A stretch of DNA of 64,000 nt from Phycisphaeraceae bacterium (GCA_029260715.1 JAJDCS010000010.1:1-64000); one strand, 5' to 3'; numbered from the stretch's first letter, positions 53,501 to 57,093 are shown. Notes: generated by a model not told the origin, from the sequence alone. Program-made: numbers and translations.

Positions 53501-56278
53501 GTGGAGCGGTTCACCTTCGATCAGCAGCTCGCCTTCGTTTTCGCTATCGACGCCGGGGTAGAGCCAACCAAGGCCGATCTGCGCGAAAGAGCCGTTGACG
53601 GCGCGGACTTCAAAGTCTTGCACGCCTTGGGTGCGGTCGATGAGGTTGATGCCGGTCTGGTCCTCGTTGAAGACGACTTCGAAATCCGTCGCGGTTAGGC
53701 CTGCGGTCGAGGCGGCTTGCTCGATAAGAGCGATCAGGTCGCCGAGGGTGGCTGTATCTGGGTCGTGGTCGAGGTTGACTTGGAACGCCACGCCGTTGGA
53801 CAGGGCGATTTCAATGTCATTCTCACCGGCTTTGGTGCTCACGCCCATGCCGCGGTTTAGGCTGCTTAGTGGTGTGTCTTCGTCGATGGGACCGACGTTC
53901 GAGCCAAGCTCGGTGGTTAGCACCGCGAAGTTAAGCACGATCTGGGCTGTGGGCGTCACCTCGATCGGGCTGTCCGAAATTAAGCCGGTCAGTGGGTCGA
54001 GGTTGAACAGGGCGACCGTGTCATTAATGGGGTCGAGGACGGCGTCGAGCAGGATATCAAAGGTCAGGAAACGGCCCGCTGCGTCGTATTGGATGTTGGT
54101 GATGGTGGAGCCGAGACGGTCGGCGAGTTGCTGGATGGTGGTGAAGTTTTCGGAGGCTTCGTCCTCTTCCGTGGCGGGTTCTTGACGGATCAGGGTGTTC
54201 ACGCGGTCGGTGAAGAGCGTTTCGAGGTCAAAAATCTCACCCAACCTGGCGTCCTGCACCAACAGCACACCGCCTGAGAACGCGGGCGAGGCTAAAAAAT
54301 CTCCCAGGAAGTCGCGGAACTGGCTAAGCGATGACCAGACGTCGTTGCCGCTGGCGTTGTAGAAATCGCTGATCTGTAAGGCGTCGAAGTTGTCTGTAAA
54401 CAGGGGGTCTTGGTCATCGAACAGATCGTCGCTGAAATGGACCTCGGCGGGGGCGGACGGGTCGTTGGCGATGCCCTCGACGCCGCTTAGGCCGAATAGG
54501 TCAATATCAACTTGTGCGGTGCCGGCCTGCGTGACTAGCTCATCGAGCGGGGTGGATTGCAACTCGGCGAGCGTAACGTTGCCGTCGGTGTCCGCATCGG
54601 GGTTGTTCACGGTGACGGCAATGTCGGCGTCGAGCGAGATGGTGCTTGCTTGGCCGGCAATGTTGCCGATGCTTAGCCCGAGGAAGCCCGCCTCGACGTC
54701 GAACACCGCGTCGGGCAGTGCAAGATCGGCGGTGACAGCCATCGGTGAGGCGTACCGCGCGAAAACCGCGTCGACCACGGACGGCAGCGCGTCTAGGTCG
54801 ACGCCGACGGATAGCTGCCAGTCGAGCGTGGTGACCAAATCAGCGGTCAACACTTCATCAACGGTCAGGATGTCGTCGATATCGTCGCCGAGGTTTAGCT
54901 CTAGGCCGGTGGTGGTTCGCTGGGCGTTGATAGCGAGGTCGATCAGCAGCTCGTTGTTGACGAGTTGGCCGGTGGCGTTGAGCGTGAACTCCAAGTCACC
55001 GAAGGTTCCGCTCTGAGCGTTGAGCACATCGAGCAGGCCGGTGAGCGTGGCGTTGCCGGTGGCCAGGTAGGCCGCGGCGGGCTGGGCGACGTGGGTGTTG
55101 AAGATTGACCCGATGTCCAGGGCGCCGCCGATGGAACCGTTGATCAAGAAAAGGTCTTGGCCTAGCAGGCTCGACGCGTCGATCTGGTTGGCCAAATCGG
55201 CTTGGGCGGTCAGGCCGTCTGCCACGGCTTGCTTGAGGTCTTCGTTGAATTGGCTGATAGAGTCGAAGCCGTCGTCAAACTCGATCGCCTGCGAAGCGGG
55301 GTCGAGCAGGTCGTTGCTGGTGAGTGTGATCTTGGGGTCGCCGCCCACCGCGAACGGCAGGAAATCCTCATCAACGGGCAGCTTCACCTTCCCCTTGCTT
55401 TTCGTCTGCACGGACAACAACTGATCAGTGGGTGTGTTCTGCAACTCCTGAAACGTGATGCGGCCTTTGGGGTCGGCGTCTGGGTTGTTCCAGGTGAGGG
55501 TGTATTTGGCTTGCAGGTCGGCGGTGCCGTCTTGAGCGGTTAAATCCACGAGCCCGAAGCCGAGGGGGACGGTGATGTTTGACTGATTGACGTTGGCGTC
55601 TAGCAGCAGGCCCGTGACCGACTCGAAGAAGAAGTCGTTGCTGTCGACGGCGCCGTCGGTCAGGTCGATCCCAAAAGCGAACTCGAACTCTAAGCCGGTT
55701 TGCAGATCGACGGCCAGGGGCCCTTCGAGACCGAGCCCGACGGCGTCCGCCTGATCGCCCAGCCCCATCGCTAGGCCGGTGGTGGTTTGCTCGTCTTCGA
55801 GGAGCAGGCTGAAGCGGATTTCGTCGTTGGTCTGGGTGGACGTGACTTGTGACACGCCCGGCTGGGCTTCGAGTGCGGCGATGACGTCGTCGGTCGAGGC
55901 GTTGGGCGAGGCGGCGAATAACCCGGTCGCCGGGTCAAACAGTGGGTCGAACAATTTTTCTTGGAGGGTGGTGTCGATATCGACAGCCGAGCCGATTGAC
56001 GTATCTATATAAAGGAGCGGCTGATCGATCTGGGCCAGTTGCTCGATAGCCGCGGACTGGTCGACCAAGCCGTTCAGGCCGTCGCGCAGAGCCTCGCGTT
56101 GTAAATCCGAGATGGTGGTGCTTAAGAGGATCCTGGGCTCGAGGCACTCGAGGCCGTCCCACCTGAGATCGCCCCGTAGTTGCTTAGCGTGTCGGCTGGC
56201 TTCAAACCGCTGTTTGAGGTTGCGGCGATGTGAACGGACCACCCACTTAACGAGTTCTGGCAGATATGGAAACCCCAC
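26570..56278 (-). CDS. 9902-residue LEPRxLL giant surface protein: RTX, FG-GAP, LamG, LRR, PA14, glycine-rich cassettes, PKD, C-terminal dockerin
   Basis: One uninterrupted frame of 29.7 kb from a GTG at 56278 (AGAGG five bases upstream). LEPRILLS is at about 46-53. Approximate layout: N-terminal repeats of about 290 residues with EF-hand-like loops (DADTDGNVTLAE) to about 2150; a long RTX block 2280-3050 and further RTX near 3160 and 3755; PPC-like beta-sandwiches about 3500-3720; FG-GAP repeats 4130-5730 with two LamG-like domains inside (about 4430-4800); LRRs 6200-6620 with a PA14-like domain inside (about 6450-6545); two glycine-rich cassettes 6720-8060; LamG-like domains about 8100-8500; an SdrD-B-like domain about 8800-8880; five or more PKD domains 8900-9570; and a terminal module (SRHVFYNNSSFD) with a dockerin-like pair (DYNRDGVVNLDDAL) about 9600-9790. 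A Pro/Arg-rich tail ends the protein. It is likely extracellular and adhesive. The specific ligand is unknown. Confidence 0.95.
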   Translation of the reverse strand: MGFPYLPELVKWVVRSHRRNLKQRFEASRHAKQLRGDLRWDGLECLEPRILLSTTISDLQREALRDGLNGLVDQSAAIEQLAQIDQPLLYIDTSIGSAVDIDTTLQEKLFDPLFDPATGLFAASPNASTDDVIAALEAQPGVSQVTSTQTNDEIRFSLLLEDEQTTTGLAMGLGDQADAVGLGLEGPLAVDLQTGLEFEFAFGIDLTDGAVDSNDFFFESVTGLLLDANVNQSNITVPLGFGLVDLTAQDGTADLQAKYTLTWNNPDADPKGRITFQELQNTPTDQLLSVQTKSKGKVKLPVDEDFLPFAVGGDPKITLTSNDLLDPASQAIEFDDGFDSISQFNEDLKQAVADGLTAQADLANQIDASSLLGQDLFLINGSIGGALDIGSIFNTHVAQPAAAYLATGNATLTGLLDVLNAQSGTFGDLEFTLNATGQLVNNELLIDLAINAQRTTTGLELNLGDDIDDILTVDEVLTADLVTTLDWQLSVGVDLDALPSVVDAVFARYASPMAVTADLALPDAVFDVEAGFLGLSIGNIAGQASTISLDADIAVTVNNPDADTDGNVTLAELQSTPLDELVTQAGTAQVDIDLFGLSGVEGIANDPSAPAEVHFSDDLFDDQDPLFTDNFDALQISDFYNASGNDVWSSLSQFRDFLGDFLASPAFSGGVLLVQDARLGEIFDLETLFTDRVNTLIRQEPATEEDEASENFTTIQQLADRLGSTITNIQYDAAGRFLTFDILLDAVLDPINDTVALFNLDPLTGLISDSPIEVTPTAQIVLNFAVLTTELGSNVGPIDEDTPLSSLNRGMGVSTKAGENDIEIALSNGVAFQVNLDHDPDTATLGDLIALIEQAASTAGLTATDFEVVFNEDQTGINLIDRTQGVQDFEVRAVNGSFAQIGLGWLYPGVDSENEGELLIEGEPLHGDTAADHFGLQGGTLDLLFDLVASDIEATGQWGELGVQILGGEAVGTQSITLNMADPGSEAEDALATIRELFGNLGTPEDLLETPVTGGALSFDLPLSVTDGFASVAGADPVFHFQLPDLSDFDNTQSLLTAGAGNQVRSLLQAANNLTVGQVIAALRAAADYVKQLETNPSIAGADNPLTMTLPGINQSLAQLLSFSQGFDALVAGLEANPPATLQEVEAAVSSLPGVAGLAFSFDATPGAETLRFDLDFDAATLNTAVPLMLDLTALDLTGQGQTLEDLGLDVVGAIMDSAGTSPINVTAGGQFNFDIGFDLADPSTPQSFLFDSTDLSFHVEAHQPLLEFQALLGAVMVDVVGGSFHLDTDGAGTGTNPATIVVDLADVSTGRHPLADAAQATDVTTTGALDVAMPVVFPVGNPQPDITLSITDLADPAATTNLAGPDVADVLAGIALADLLNSFPMGFDELFMELDHAVDDLAFSQSLPLVGDQLVDHIDIIDQVRDKVADNLGLVNFLTPETIRQALFDALADGGLDWLVDSNGDGLVTLDDITLDQSQSDTLIFDFDLEIPEQVVNVPIDLDLPGLGLEVQADARVVYDAALSLTIGLSAADGVFLDTTDPDEFVVNLDVTLPDVEDAPGTIGFMPYLVTDLNKVNGIATPSFLSGAFTFDFADAIGNDRLSRNEIMLGDASQLVDTEFVGSGETHLRLLLNIPEATLTNFGDRSDDNQLADVTVQNGGMPQYRMDLDVVWDFPEPTSNTPVGDTAPVSVGLNNVQFDLISFLKNFVRPALLKIQQSVQPMRFLLDIFPAEIPVLNIIFPGLTFADAAQVFGGVNNTAGFSNAVATIDDLVEQIDTLSDSDEVWIDLGSFELNPDKAHDPTTPGNLVVSGGRDFLPEEAINATSRAGFRQAILTAGVDTIYGQIFFALSSFSSNELKDLEFTDPGLNTAAKKAAFLFLQTQSLPGREDLPFDLFGIIPKVASLFGEEGPVAPIVFHILQNPLNSLQLLLGDTRTAFKDTDGNNMSRNELWEYAMPDLEMQILHVQGLSIQSLIANLIPPVGKTLGAKRKEAKAKVKDEKEKLKKSKRKSSLPSLTFSFTIDADFGFGFDTTGLDIFAQSGDADAIFDGLYIDDTDGIDGLSSDFSNLVPRITNPNNNNGGGFGEGFSGISIGPVDILNFAKDEDHVRYAFGVGFQAGLGIDLTIAAGKIGAALSVLGGFTFNLADNNDDGFVRPSEFDLNRTISDVNPFNLGGRVDARVDAYASLGIGPITLIKVNINILDINIFDFEFPIKPVQTPVLASSSGSRAFVNIGSRAADRGPDQTDIDEFINVGYDQVTGDIIVSGFGVIERHAGIQSLLIEGGDGNDYIFVDPSVPIPVEIHGGTGNDRIYAGSGNAVIFGDEGDDTIVGGAGNDMLFGGEGNDNIRGGAGNDTIEGGNGADNLSGDAGNDIIRGDDGDDDLFGGIGDDQLFGGTGDDNLSGDNGNDLIDGQDGDDDLAGGAGADTMFGGSGRDSLEGEDGPDTLHGDEGDDHIVGGAGNDTIFGGAGNDNIEGGVGNDTIFGNAGNDTIRGQGGSDDLNGDAGNDTIFAAEDETGDQIEAFHTISGGAGNDLIYADNFADTIFGDAGDDTIYGLAGNDYIDAGNDNDEVFAGDGNDWVLGGFGNDRLHGQNGSDVLWGGFAVQDTTASDFDLSNPDNFQEPLDYAQTEDQYHTGYTPPMINPVVLQNQNAEGRLNDGRDALFGGNETDFLFGGDDTDTIYGQAGNDYIDAGAGDDMNIHGDQGDDVIRGGSGRDALHGDAGIDQLYGDAGDDNLFGDAGINVDLGNGQTEHVLLGQRLFGGAGRDSLYAYAPTTDVAIESQFDGDQLFGGSGGDFLFGNIRRELLVGETGNDFIAGDYVRGKRYLDNPLPHVEGADDLLIGDSGEDQLLGGGGRDTIWGGGDSDWLEGQNGNDLLFGGSGIDIIVLDSNPLFDELGDTIDGHLGNRIAGDVADDNATDILLVEGTIANDTILLSNGPDDKLKVEYNGREILAEWRAQDGTPLVEQFRVSGLLGDDTIGFVRGENALDVSDLVARSNDFVGVLDGGTGNDTLIGTDARDRLDGGRGSDLLYGFAGDDRLWGDGGNGAAGDHDTLFAGQGNDDLIGGQGTNALYAWSFDPNADAPAPFDPFATGPGNGIAQFGVFVDPVTGGLFDDNGDADGDGLLDSDTSREAYSLEDTGLNRMLGSRNDDQLFGGTGLDFLHGNGGDDELFRANGSSLVSLDGGLAGDAWKEYARQTNRVWYVGATNADDVITLDFVTEPGLLQDHHLITRLTNNNGNFSFAAQVRLDFFATDDSGNFVWDPTDVLLDLDALRTDDLRDRNDAIADLQSLERQLVGGLLPPEGDFDAIIIDALGGNDRITVGPTVQKTVWVDAGAGDDHVEILAGNAILVDQSEFGTRNDTAGNAFLLTNTARLEAIAAAPANGRLTKDATFELSVDGAAPVQVVVAANTTSNNTSIDDLVADINTALADARLADAVNAGHRAGRILLSTASTGPDASLELAAADDDPAVLQLGLPEQLSAVGSDNLTGSIAFTGLTIDNPDDTDFYRFKLDQTPGVDAKLILTSASALDGLGLRLITANGAMDLQTIAIGRDAADLLDQSNDTRETAYTLDSIEGLGRVTGLTIHPSSPGQPTDVDWFKFTLNNPGTANDAISLLVGEDSVELTFTLFNSDGQPLRAATTAQDPLATLDLDGLEAGDYFIEVASTNDTAASYTLLPDIGQAGVAQLNLAGKQVGQIDLGGLDANTEYLLQVTSPNSVPTIYDLAFELDNATPSEVSLAARQDFVRRDVILGGAGNDVLSGGPGEDWVFGGSGNDVLSGGLDRQASDLLFGNEGDDTFQLVPDRLPQLLNSDQTFIPTFNDRFDGGEGDDRVLFLGGDTDRQGQPVPDFVAIRYNTILHRYEFTSLVWDVANQRFVTVDDGDPSTEPLFEQAYQFYQAIDVERTVIDTRAGNDEVHADPEYKFPNTDSEWGIDLGDFEQRGLISALEIHGGEGADRLFGGALDDIISGGPGPDVIMGYSGNDTINGDGGDDLVFGNNGVGPDTLEFVTQGGVTQANDEFDFAATLPTSAIEPGGAVTGLTFHTGDTLDWYIIPTPDAIKQFGGASAAALFSSLIQVPELILAGEQLTPSGEQLAFSLFAAGDTDPSDPVEPGELAPIEDFSGVPEFYLLRVENRLQGHTGGDPFAVLQYNIEFDPTLGQIIDVAGGDADFDIASPNVIDQAAAIPLGDIDGDGLNDFVAVVRDSLGDLFTPGAPTPPTLAKVYLGTASPDAETLLGDNALTLQLPAPLLQQSFNGSQSRIGTPGDINGDGLDDIIVSVSLPLGGLLPGGPRQGVYVIFGSNDLSGVIDVVEDADVVFSASPFGGAALTADAVGNINGDVNPETGLPLDDVLVSTGGAGPNVQLYLGRADWPTTQLLNADFDYGPDVELDSQGQPILQINPTADGDLLFDDSVVTLPNSLLTERTFVDDGSGTLVLDQEIGLNDLTIELWLRTPGAPTQTLLSGVNATAVNELLVELRDNGTTLRVLNHSSITEDFTIPNIGDDQWHHIAIARDATNSQISLYLDGALIETRAVAGLAPLIIGSESQQGLAIGQDHVGLGQGYHDFNPLIGRVDGLRFWEGVRTAQDIADNFNQALDGTEAGLRALYRFNEADGNTTADATGNGFDAALGDAFKPAPQRVVDGFLLSDEASLDFDDSIVTLPNTLLHNRTNLTVEFSLRTTDVTNQSVLSGAASNSLNNEFLIFITDNHTISISNRNQGLTFAGLPDIADDQWHHFAVVRNDTANTVSLYMDGVLMQTQSQSMSGLSIPPNGLLLGQDQDTVGGGFQSSQALRGRLDELRFWDHVRSAQDIADSVGVTLQGDEAGLLALYQFNAITGGLVTDATGNGFTGTLGGLGKPAPRRSADNFLLTVDPLTTGNLWNLTERRGLDPDHDSKHSLYFGNNGTFDVGSDTQPHGSIKTANAIDLSDFSQAVLSFDYFLETEDQFGKDIAQVIVDTPFGSVTIADNQNGTLGDSSVALADSAAGWNHVEINLNDFVGLPDVYLRFEFDAVDQNANDFEGWLIDSVTIDALPTPQADATFAIPGASAAPAPSVTGLGDVNNDTLDDFAILNDTAGLVYIVHGTEQGFDPNINTAAATIITKPAALVDFHGMAVHAAGAVNGGTPDLIITGEAPQLFALNRVSYVVYTDQLQAGSQSLDDLLANQGATQFDALAMKGIGDINADGFDDLAAAVFEVGPAVETDAGVNSVQHQVVQVFLGGDPADPLLTVPELIFETDRAIYSNTNTASIPPVNPLSFAGVGGTTDPATPALVIAEPLGSRSHVYLAKPFTDASQAPAAADDALLPVERFTFDLATPSPMPTAQGVNGASLLDQDPQARDAFALEGAVLREMLSSAQNIGDLNRDGRDDLMLIGENTAYVMLGPVELNSIEDVSLAAEIIINLTDLGTPAARHGDINNDGFSDLMFARTSGTFNHITVVLGHPDLPRVLDNAALPGLLVRDLVRTITIDNGNFTAQEATLQAANWDGDGFDDIVMTTSQPAGNGAIGYVFSGQRLKNEPDGDLNQNEFLEQLLHDDPGISEMAAAVAALGINVPQGNYSRGIDYTATIAGDVNGDGLDDLLIANRQFINFANNFAFLPPIGRVYLLLGRDAAANPGQTDTLNQRSQAVWQDFSLGGALSTVGDLNRDGYDEIVFSRAQEDGEVQIGNLFVINGSPDFSLDNPATQAVKPGDTADIVFTRELAVGVPFGVSYEGNPVATAGDFNADGVRDLVIGLAGSVLRRTGDGIIDREDRGEVSVFWSAGELSGQVNLSDADVTIRGESDADNFGALPTTPDIDLNNDNISDLLVGAANADARATGLRGDAGKVYAIYGAPPALDAPDESDIFDLANRTFTGSGDFLVDRGAGPEIFREIDTNGDGTPDTTNFTLPTPTADELNPERWYRFTTLGDGRGGNVIQLTRPGDDIFFDVPATDQATLSPNGVGVTIDRSGPIQVGGNAAENIGVFEFDLTTLLPFRDQFDVLDRIVLTMPMTNAATQSLQFGLTIAQDEGDGLVTATDRAAAAAFRATGEVNPGDELLSIDITQAVRQALQAGQTRITARLEAPFAAVAPLTEFERTTLPGEGPQLKVSRKITDGVVGDLYHESGLPIAIGQSSIPINATQAGTYYLRVYNPDPSKQTEDLSFEVAIRAPIAGSTHESDGSPDRDRVSGGEGEDVVIGNNELDRLFGDSGDDLFIGEAIELRDVQDTELVNNNVPLAEFSNRPPFEPDRRVDFADDTLEAVVAHALGMPVTLSYLDTPLAHEPIFASDLARLTRLDTSGWSITDLSGAEVQGLLLGGLEQAVNLTTLTLGRNNIDDIFTLVPRRDNTGTVVGMGRLEYLGVDYNQLTDVEVFDPSSGDTFSDLSLLGELLNLRGLSLDGMPIADPSALITLTQLELLSIDHTGQSSLSVTEPGLDALFDNFRNTGNRFVNGNGESFIENRTHDGIDFASIAQEVGGSGLFNFASRWTGQVRATDDTDVTFSLRSSQGAQLYIDDQLVIDSPGPHGFTIDTNTLVLTQGLHDLRVEYYTDIFNGGIQLSYATPDAPLQILSTTSLNADPTLVDVTSLAGFESLRVLSLAHNAIENVQPLAGLDNLEILNLGHNNITNIEALVGQRVIDDGDEGYAEFGQGFQGNLNPVDGAFEGDYRFRLVDGPDNAASQWTFEDLPAGTYEVLVTWPENDNRSTAVTYTFTVEDLSQTVDGLDLFQTLTPPTLPPVLQGGGTVTIDTDAFTIEGDDADPNAFYGAAFDAQLLNGIWTLFVEGDLHIPADTITVTGSNALSITVGNNVTIDPGAVFDVSASGTQAGPGGGTPGTGGTGGSAGTGQGGGSGGGGGAGGSGGGLFTAADAGSRGGSSGSGTNGTSGTAGTAGTPGQGGVGNTTGAGAGGTTGTAGGGGTRGFGQTGGGGGGGGSFFGNGGNGGGGARDHGDPGGSGGAGGLGQAGLNDASGLTITGGGGGGGGAGGGGGGGGGGGSGGSGGGGGGEEGWGNGSSAGGRGGNGGSGGTGGNGADGGDGGLGGAGAGAIEIVARGSINITDSAFHAQGGDGTDGTASPNSPTSGTGGTGGANGVNPGGQTGGNGGRGADGGTGGSGGTGGTGAPGSGGAGGTVKIFGSVVNADDLIINTAGGTAGTGGINGGDGRFILGSNNAVNIDQDWALTAALNSFNGPRADNPFVFDSVTTPLIPGLEGGAEAFGLTGLDARNLLNQEVFDSGPDNTLAALIRVDTGPTGFDADFIGHDLLLFVNLTSEALDNPRLGAGLEGHITELLTGGLIADPQFGNAGLTTLRGLDGFDVYATLIPEGTQFFAIAATVDGSNVIVNTPELNNGQVLYLADPALNTTVNQVLAPDGAEQGGSQWQSIGTVNVTPTTESLQIALSAATDGVVTTDAVRLRKTDPVLPNLQVLTLDNNPLDNRAHELYLPEADTGTVALPANNVTIDTVALTIDGDDADPNTFYGASFTAQVQDGIATFYVAGDLHIAGDVFSVVGPNAVSIIVGNNATISPGAVFDVSATNTQPGAGGGVQGQGGDGGDGGTGGSGGSTAGTTSDGGGGGAGGSNFGAGSKGGSGRSGQSGATGNAGDTGGVGQPGTGGVNNTNGGGLNTAAGSGGTGGSGGVGQPGGGGGNGGGFAGAGGTGGGGSSRGGAIGNLGSSGGNGQAGQNTVTGPAISGGGAGAGGSGAGGGGGGGGGSSGSGGGGGGGGGGQVFSGGGRGGNGGAGGAGGGGGTGRDGGIGGDGGFGGGAFEIIALGTLNIQEATFFSLGGDGTDGSPSPASSTGGSGGSGGSGGVNPSGNGGTGGSGATGGTGGSGRVGGTGGSGAGGAGGTVKVFGSVVDVDGLNIDTSGGTGGTGAADGGLGRFLFGSNTNAFLTGLNVNAQQESFVGTRAANPFTASNTATPYIPNLIGGAEVFGLTGLDASTLLSTELFNRAPAGASAVLIRLDLGPAGFDSDFAGHDVLLLVNLTNQAISNPQLGTGADGYLSPLMQGGFQNDTRFGGTGPATLTTLGGFGVYATLIPSNTTFFNAATTQGGIDTVATTQQLENGQVLYLTNGATAVDLDQVFAPAAQEQGAVSFTPNEPPAIVPIDPQSGANTALVFDGDDFVEIPSSPSLDIRNTITLEARFKVDQFANTWMPLIQKSDGIGVTATRTYAAFINAAGYIHLASSDGAQQILNTPNGVIQAGQWYNFAAVIDRDAGQMHMYLDGQLVATGSVRTTPTISHDSPLLIGQSFEVQTAFSPFQGEIEEVRVWNTARTQTEIQQNMDRLLSGSEAGLSAIYRLGDGQGTTVQDLSPNGNDGTLGTNPPGLTGQTTTFDGFNDQVVVGPAADLVASNQLTLEAWVRPANNGSNTTFGGIIMNKEGEYEIARYPDGTLRWALANNSPGWTFVNTGFEIPLNQWTHVAVTYDSTAVNTYANGNLVHTQAASGLIGDAVTAQNDFRIGGRQSSAQFFGGNIADVRVWHTARTAQQISQNMNSRLTGNETDLAGYWKLDSATGTTVADSSASQNDGTLFSGAFVADHAPTRVDSRQATRRTVELNALDPDGDPVYYAATTDTPQVTVEVQDNFLHITAAPDFVGTARITVTASDGPTFLHDWRGRTDQFSFDFTTGSAEVTAAGGRDSATVLIFGPNGANGLVVPQEYGDRVLATQQNGLIYGAGANGPHTPNVTVSYGPTASQIQRWETSYGDLQNVIYANTGTTEVTLAADAGFEAVLHGFDLAGWPTTDYVINSVQVLDGDGQTLFAANGVVVEGNTAGPRHTHFDFGDTISSPTITIRIDATNLGGASANIGLDNVEFSQLATDATAVNAIYGSKFDDLNKDGLRNNDEPGIDGVLVFLDSNGNLVHDNDEPATLTDANGDYAFTSLLSSAYPVTYDVVEVSPSNQQPNPNGQLLDPATAVAMAQVTFTAPSQIATTVDFGNLTVADAGPNQIVDENQPVTLNATINDPDPTNGSNFDLQWQVVAGNGQVVSGGTGSAFGFTPNDEGLYTVTLTATDLDDANRLYTDTVLVVVENADPVADAGGDRTVTENTPVTFPLSTDPGPLDTITYLWRVAANNGQLIPNSTDPGFTFTPIDDGLYTVTLTVTDNDGGVDTNTANIVVQNADPIANAGLDRTFTEGDTVSFPLSTDPGPLDTLTYLWHVTADNGQTIADNTLPNFTFVPNDNGVYTVTVTVTDNNGGVGVDTATITVDNANPTADAGPDRTLNEGDTVTFPLSTDPGAADTLAYLWEVHKNAQLVTTSTDPGFAFTPDNDGLYTVTLTVTDDDGDADTDQATLTVNNVAPTAGIGSAAGLPTTPPDAATSVPAVVPKLARRGRATPTPQPAPAPLAAAMPDLTVNEGEPVELNASGTADPGSGDTLTFLWQVVADNGQIIPDGHDGDFTFTPNDDGLYTVTLTVTDGDGGQDTATLVIEAKNTPPQITPIANFNVAEATPVSLNAVFNDPGSADTHTLAWTATASNGQVIPNGTAAAFGFTPVDNGIYTVTLTVTDDDGAKAMSTVVITVDNTNPTLNVSESQTVTLGNVFTIMGLVTDIPADTPTVRVNFGDGISLPVAIQPNGIFTTTHIYTQPGVFTATITATDEDGGKITRTRFATVTVPNPTSVVSRHVFYNNSSFDTANDDAAVATDKTALLPGQTATFSNYTSYSRGTNGVIIDIDDLPVAALAASNFQFRTGNNADPSTWAAAPAPTAITVRPGQGANGSDRITIVWPDNAIKNQWLQVTVKANINTGLASPDVFYFGNAVGESGNAATDTRVNVFDQLLPRLNPADPAAVDNRFDYNRDGVVNLDDALVAKANPTSPYNALQLITIPQPSAPAPMIDIVTASPTPSPASSDSNISQAPGADARIIASIAATATPKRSRASLPRNTQTRPAAVLPLTAIFDLQNQQDLTSQVPVYGPQLPTDVDPGTDLQ
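28440..29520 (-). repeat. Tandem PKD domains with 267-bp period
   Basis: Consecutive domains beginning NADPVADAGGDRT-like and ending LTVTDNDGG-like are spaced 267 bp (89 residues) apart, for example gggt landmarks at 29256, 28989 and 28722. PKD domains are immunoglobulin-like spacers common in bacterial surface proteins. The next PKD unit (towards 28260) is preceded by an unusual Pro/Arg-rich insert. Confidence 0.8.
31990..33989 (-). repeat. Glycine-rich cassette, second copy
   Basis: Second copy of a cassette with a beta-helix-like lead-in (VTIDTVALTIDGDDADPN... GNNATISPGAVFDVSA), about 300 residues of GG/GGT/GGS-rich sequence, and a globular segment (LIRLDLGPAGFDSDFAGHD). The landmark for GDDADPN is at 33921-33952, exactly 2133 bp from the corresponding point of copy 1. 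The far boundary is approximate. Confidence 0.8.
33990..36122 (-). repeat. Glycine-rich cassette, first copy
   Basis: Encodes VTIDTDAFTIEGDDADPN, then GNNVTIDPGAVFDVSA, a long glycine-rich tract, then LIRVDTGPTGFDADFIGHD and a segment resembling the C-terminal half of a golvesin-like domain. The period to copy 2 is 2133 bp (711 codons). The opposite strand reads as Pro-rich open frames, which are shadows. Confidence 0.8.
35195..35440 (-). repeat. GCC/GGC low-complexity tract encoding polyglycine
   Basis: Nearly continuous GCC-type trinucleotides on the plus strand, encoding GGGGGAGGGGGGGGGGSGG-like sequence on the minus strand. It is prone to slippage and misassembly, so exact length should be treated with caution. 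Confidence 0.85.
47150..49435 (-). repeat. Large RTX nonapeptide block in the 9902-residue protein
   Basis: Dozens of GGxGNDxIx units (for example GGAGNDTIF, GGNGADNLS, GDDGDDDLF) give a 27-bp DNA period, dense between 48560 and 49435 and more irregular towards 47150. The predicted structure is stacked calcium-binding beta-rolls. Confidence 0.88.
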
Positions 56279-57093
56279 CGCGACCTCTTTTCTATGTTCT
56301 AACTTTTTTCTATGTCGAAAACTGCTCGTATAAAAACTTCACCGGTTATTGAAACGGGGGATTCTCCATTGGGGTTTGGGCCCATGAATCCCGCCCGATT
56401 GTTAAATAATCACTGCGCGGCGGCTGCCCATTAGTAGATTTCTGTACAACTCAAAGTACCCAATTCAGATGCAGCTTATAGAAACAATGCGTCTAATAAA
56501 ATTGGAAAGAGCTTCTTCACAATCGTACTTAGGGCAAGCGAATGCTTTTCCCGCTCCGTAACGATTACGGCTCTAATTGAAAATGAACCTCCCACCCCCC
56601 GATCTCTCTATTTCTAGACAGGTCGTTTTATAGTTTAATCGTGCATAAGTTGTGAGTCAAGATATTTTTATGCACCTAATCGTATAGCCATATTCTTGCT
56701 GGCCGTGTAAAAAATGCCGCGAACGACAAAGACCGGGTATAGCTGACCTTGTGTCCGTGTCGCTGTGGTGAAGAGCGGATTGTAAGCGAGCGGATGCGAT
56801 CATCACTACAGGAATAGGACGGCTTTGCATGGTCTGACCGGCGTGCCGCGGCTCGGCGGCGGGCGAACCGGGGCAAATCGGCTCCAACGCCCTATCCGCC
56901 ACGGACGCTTAAAGTCATGCCCTACTCAATCGCCATGCAGCACCAACCCCGGAGCGGGTCAGTACCGATGTGCGTGTCTAGGCTACCCGAGGTCCGTATG
57001 ATTTACAGGAGAAAAGCCACTGAAAACATCTAAAATACTCAGCCGACCGAGAAATGGGAGATCGGCTGATGGACGGATGGAAGGCTCGCATCG
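56279..57093. other. Divergent intergenic region between two LEPRxLL genes
   Basis: 815 bp between the start of the 9902-residue gene (minus) and the 1095-residue gene (plus), so promoters for both should lie here. It is AT-richer than the neighbouring genes. I could not pick convincing -35/-10 boxes. Short open frames at 56657-56902 and 56676-56876 have no recognisable features and overlap each other. Confidence 0.55.
57039..57069 (+). promoter_or_regulatory. Hairpin in the leader of the 1095-residue gene
   Basis: TCAGCCGACC and GATCGGCTGA pair over 9 of 10 positions around an 11-base loop, ending 24 bases before the ATG at 57094 and just upstream of the GGAAGG ribosome site. The position suits a leader regulatory hairpin or an operator. 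No function is known. Confidence 0.4.

Noticed and set aside
56657-56902. Possible small gene between the divergent LEPRxLL genes
   Set aside because: No recognisable domain, no ribosome site noted, and two overlapping frames compete. Treated as intergenic.
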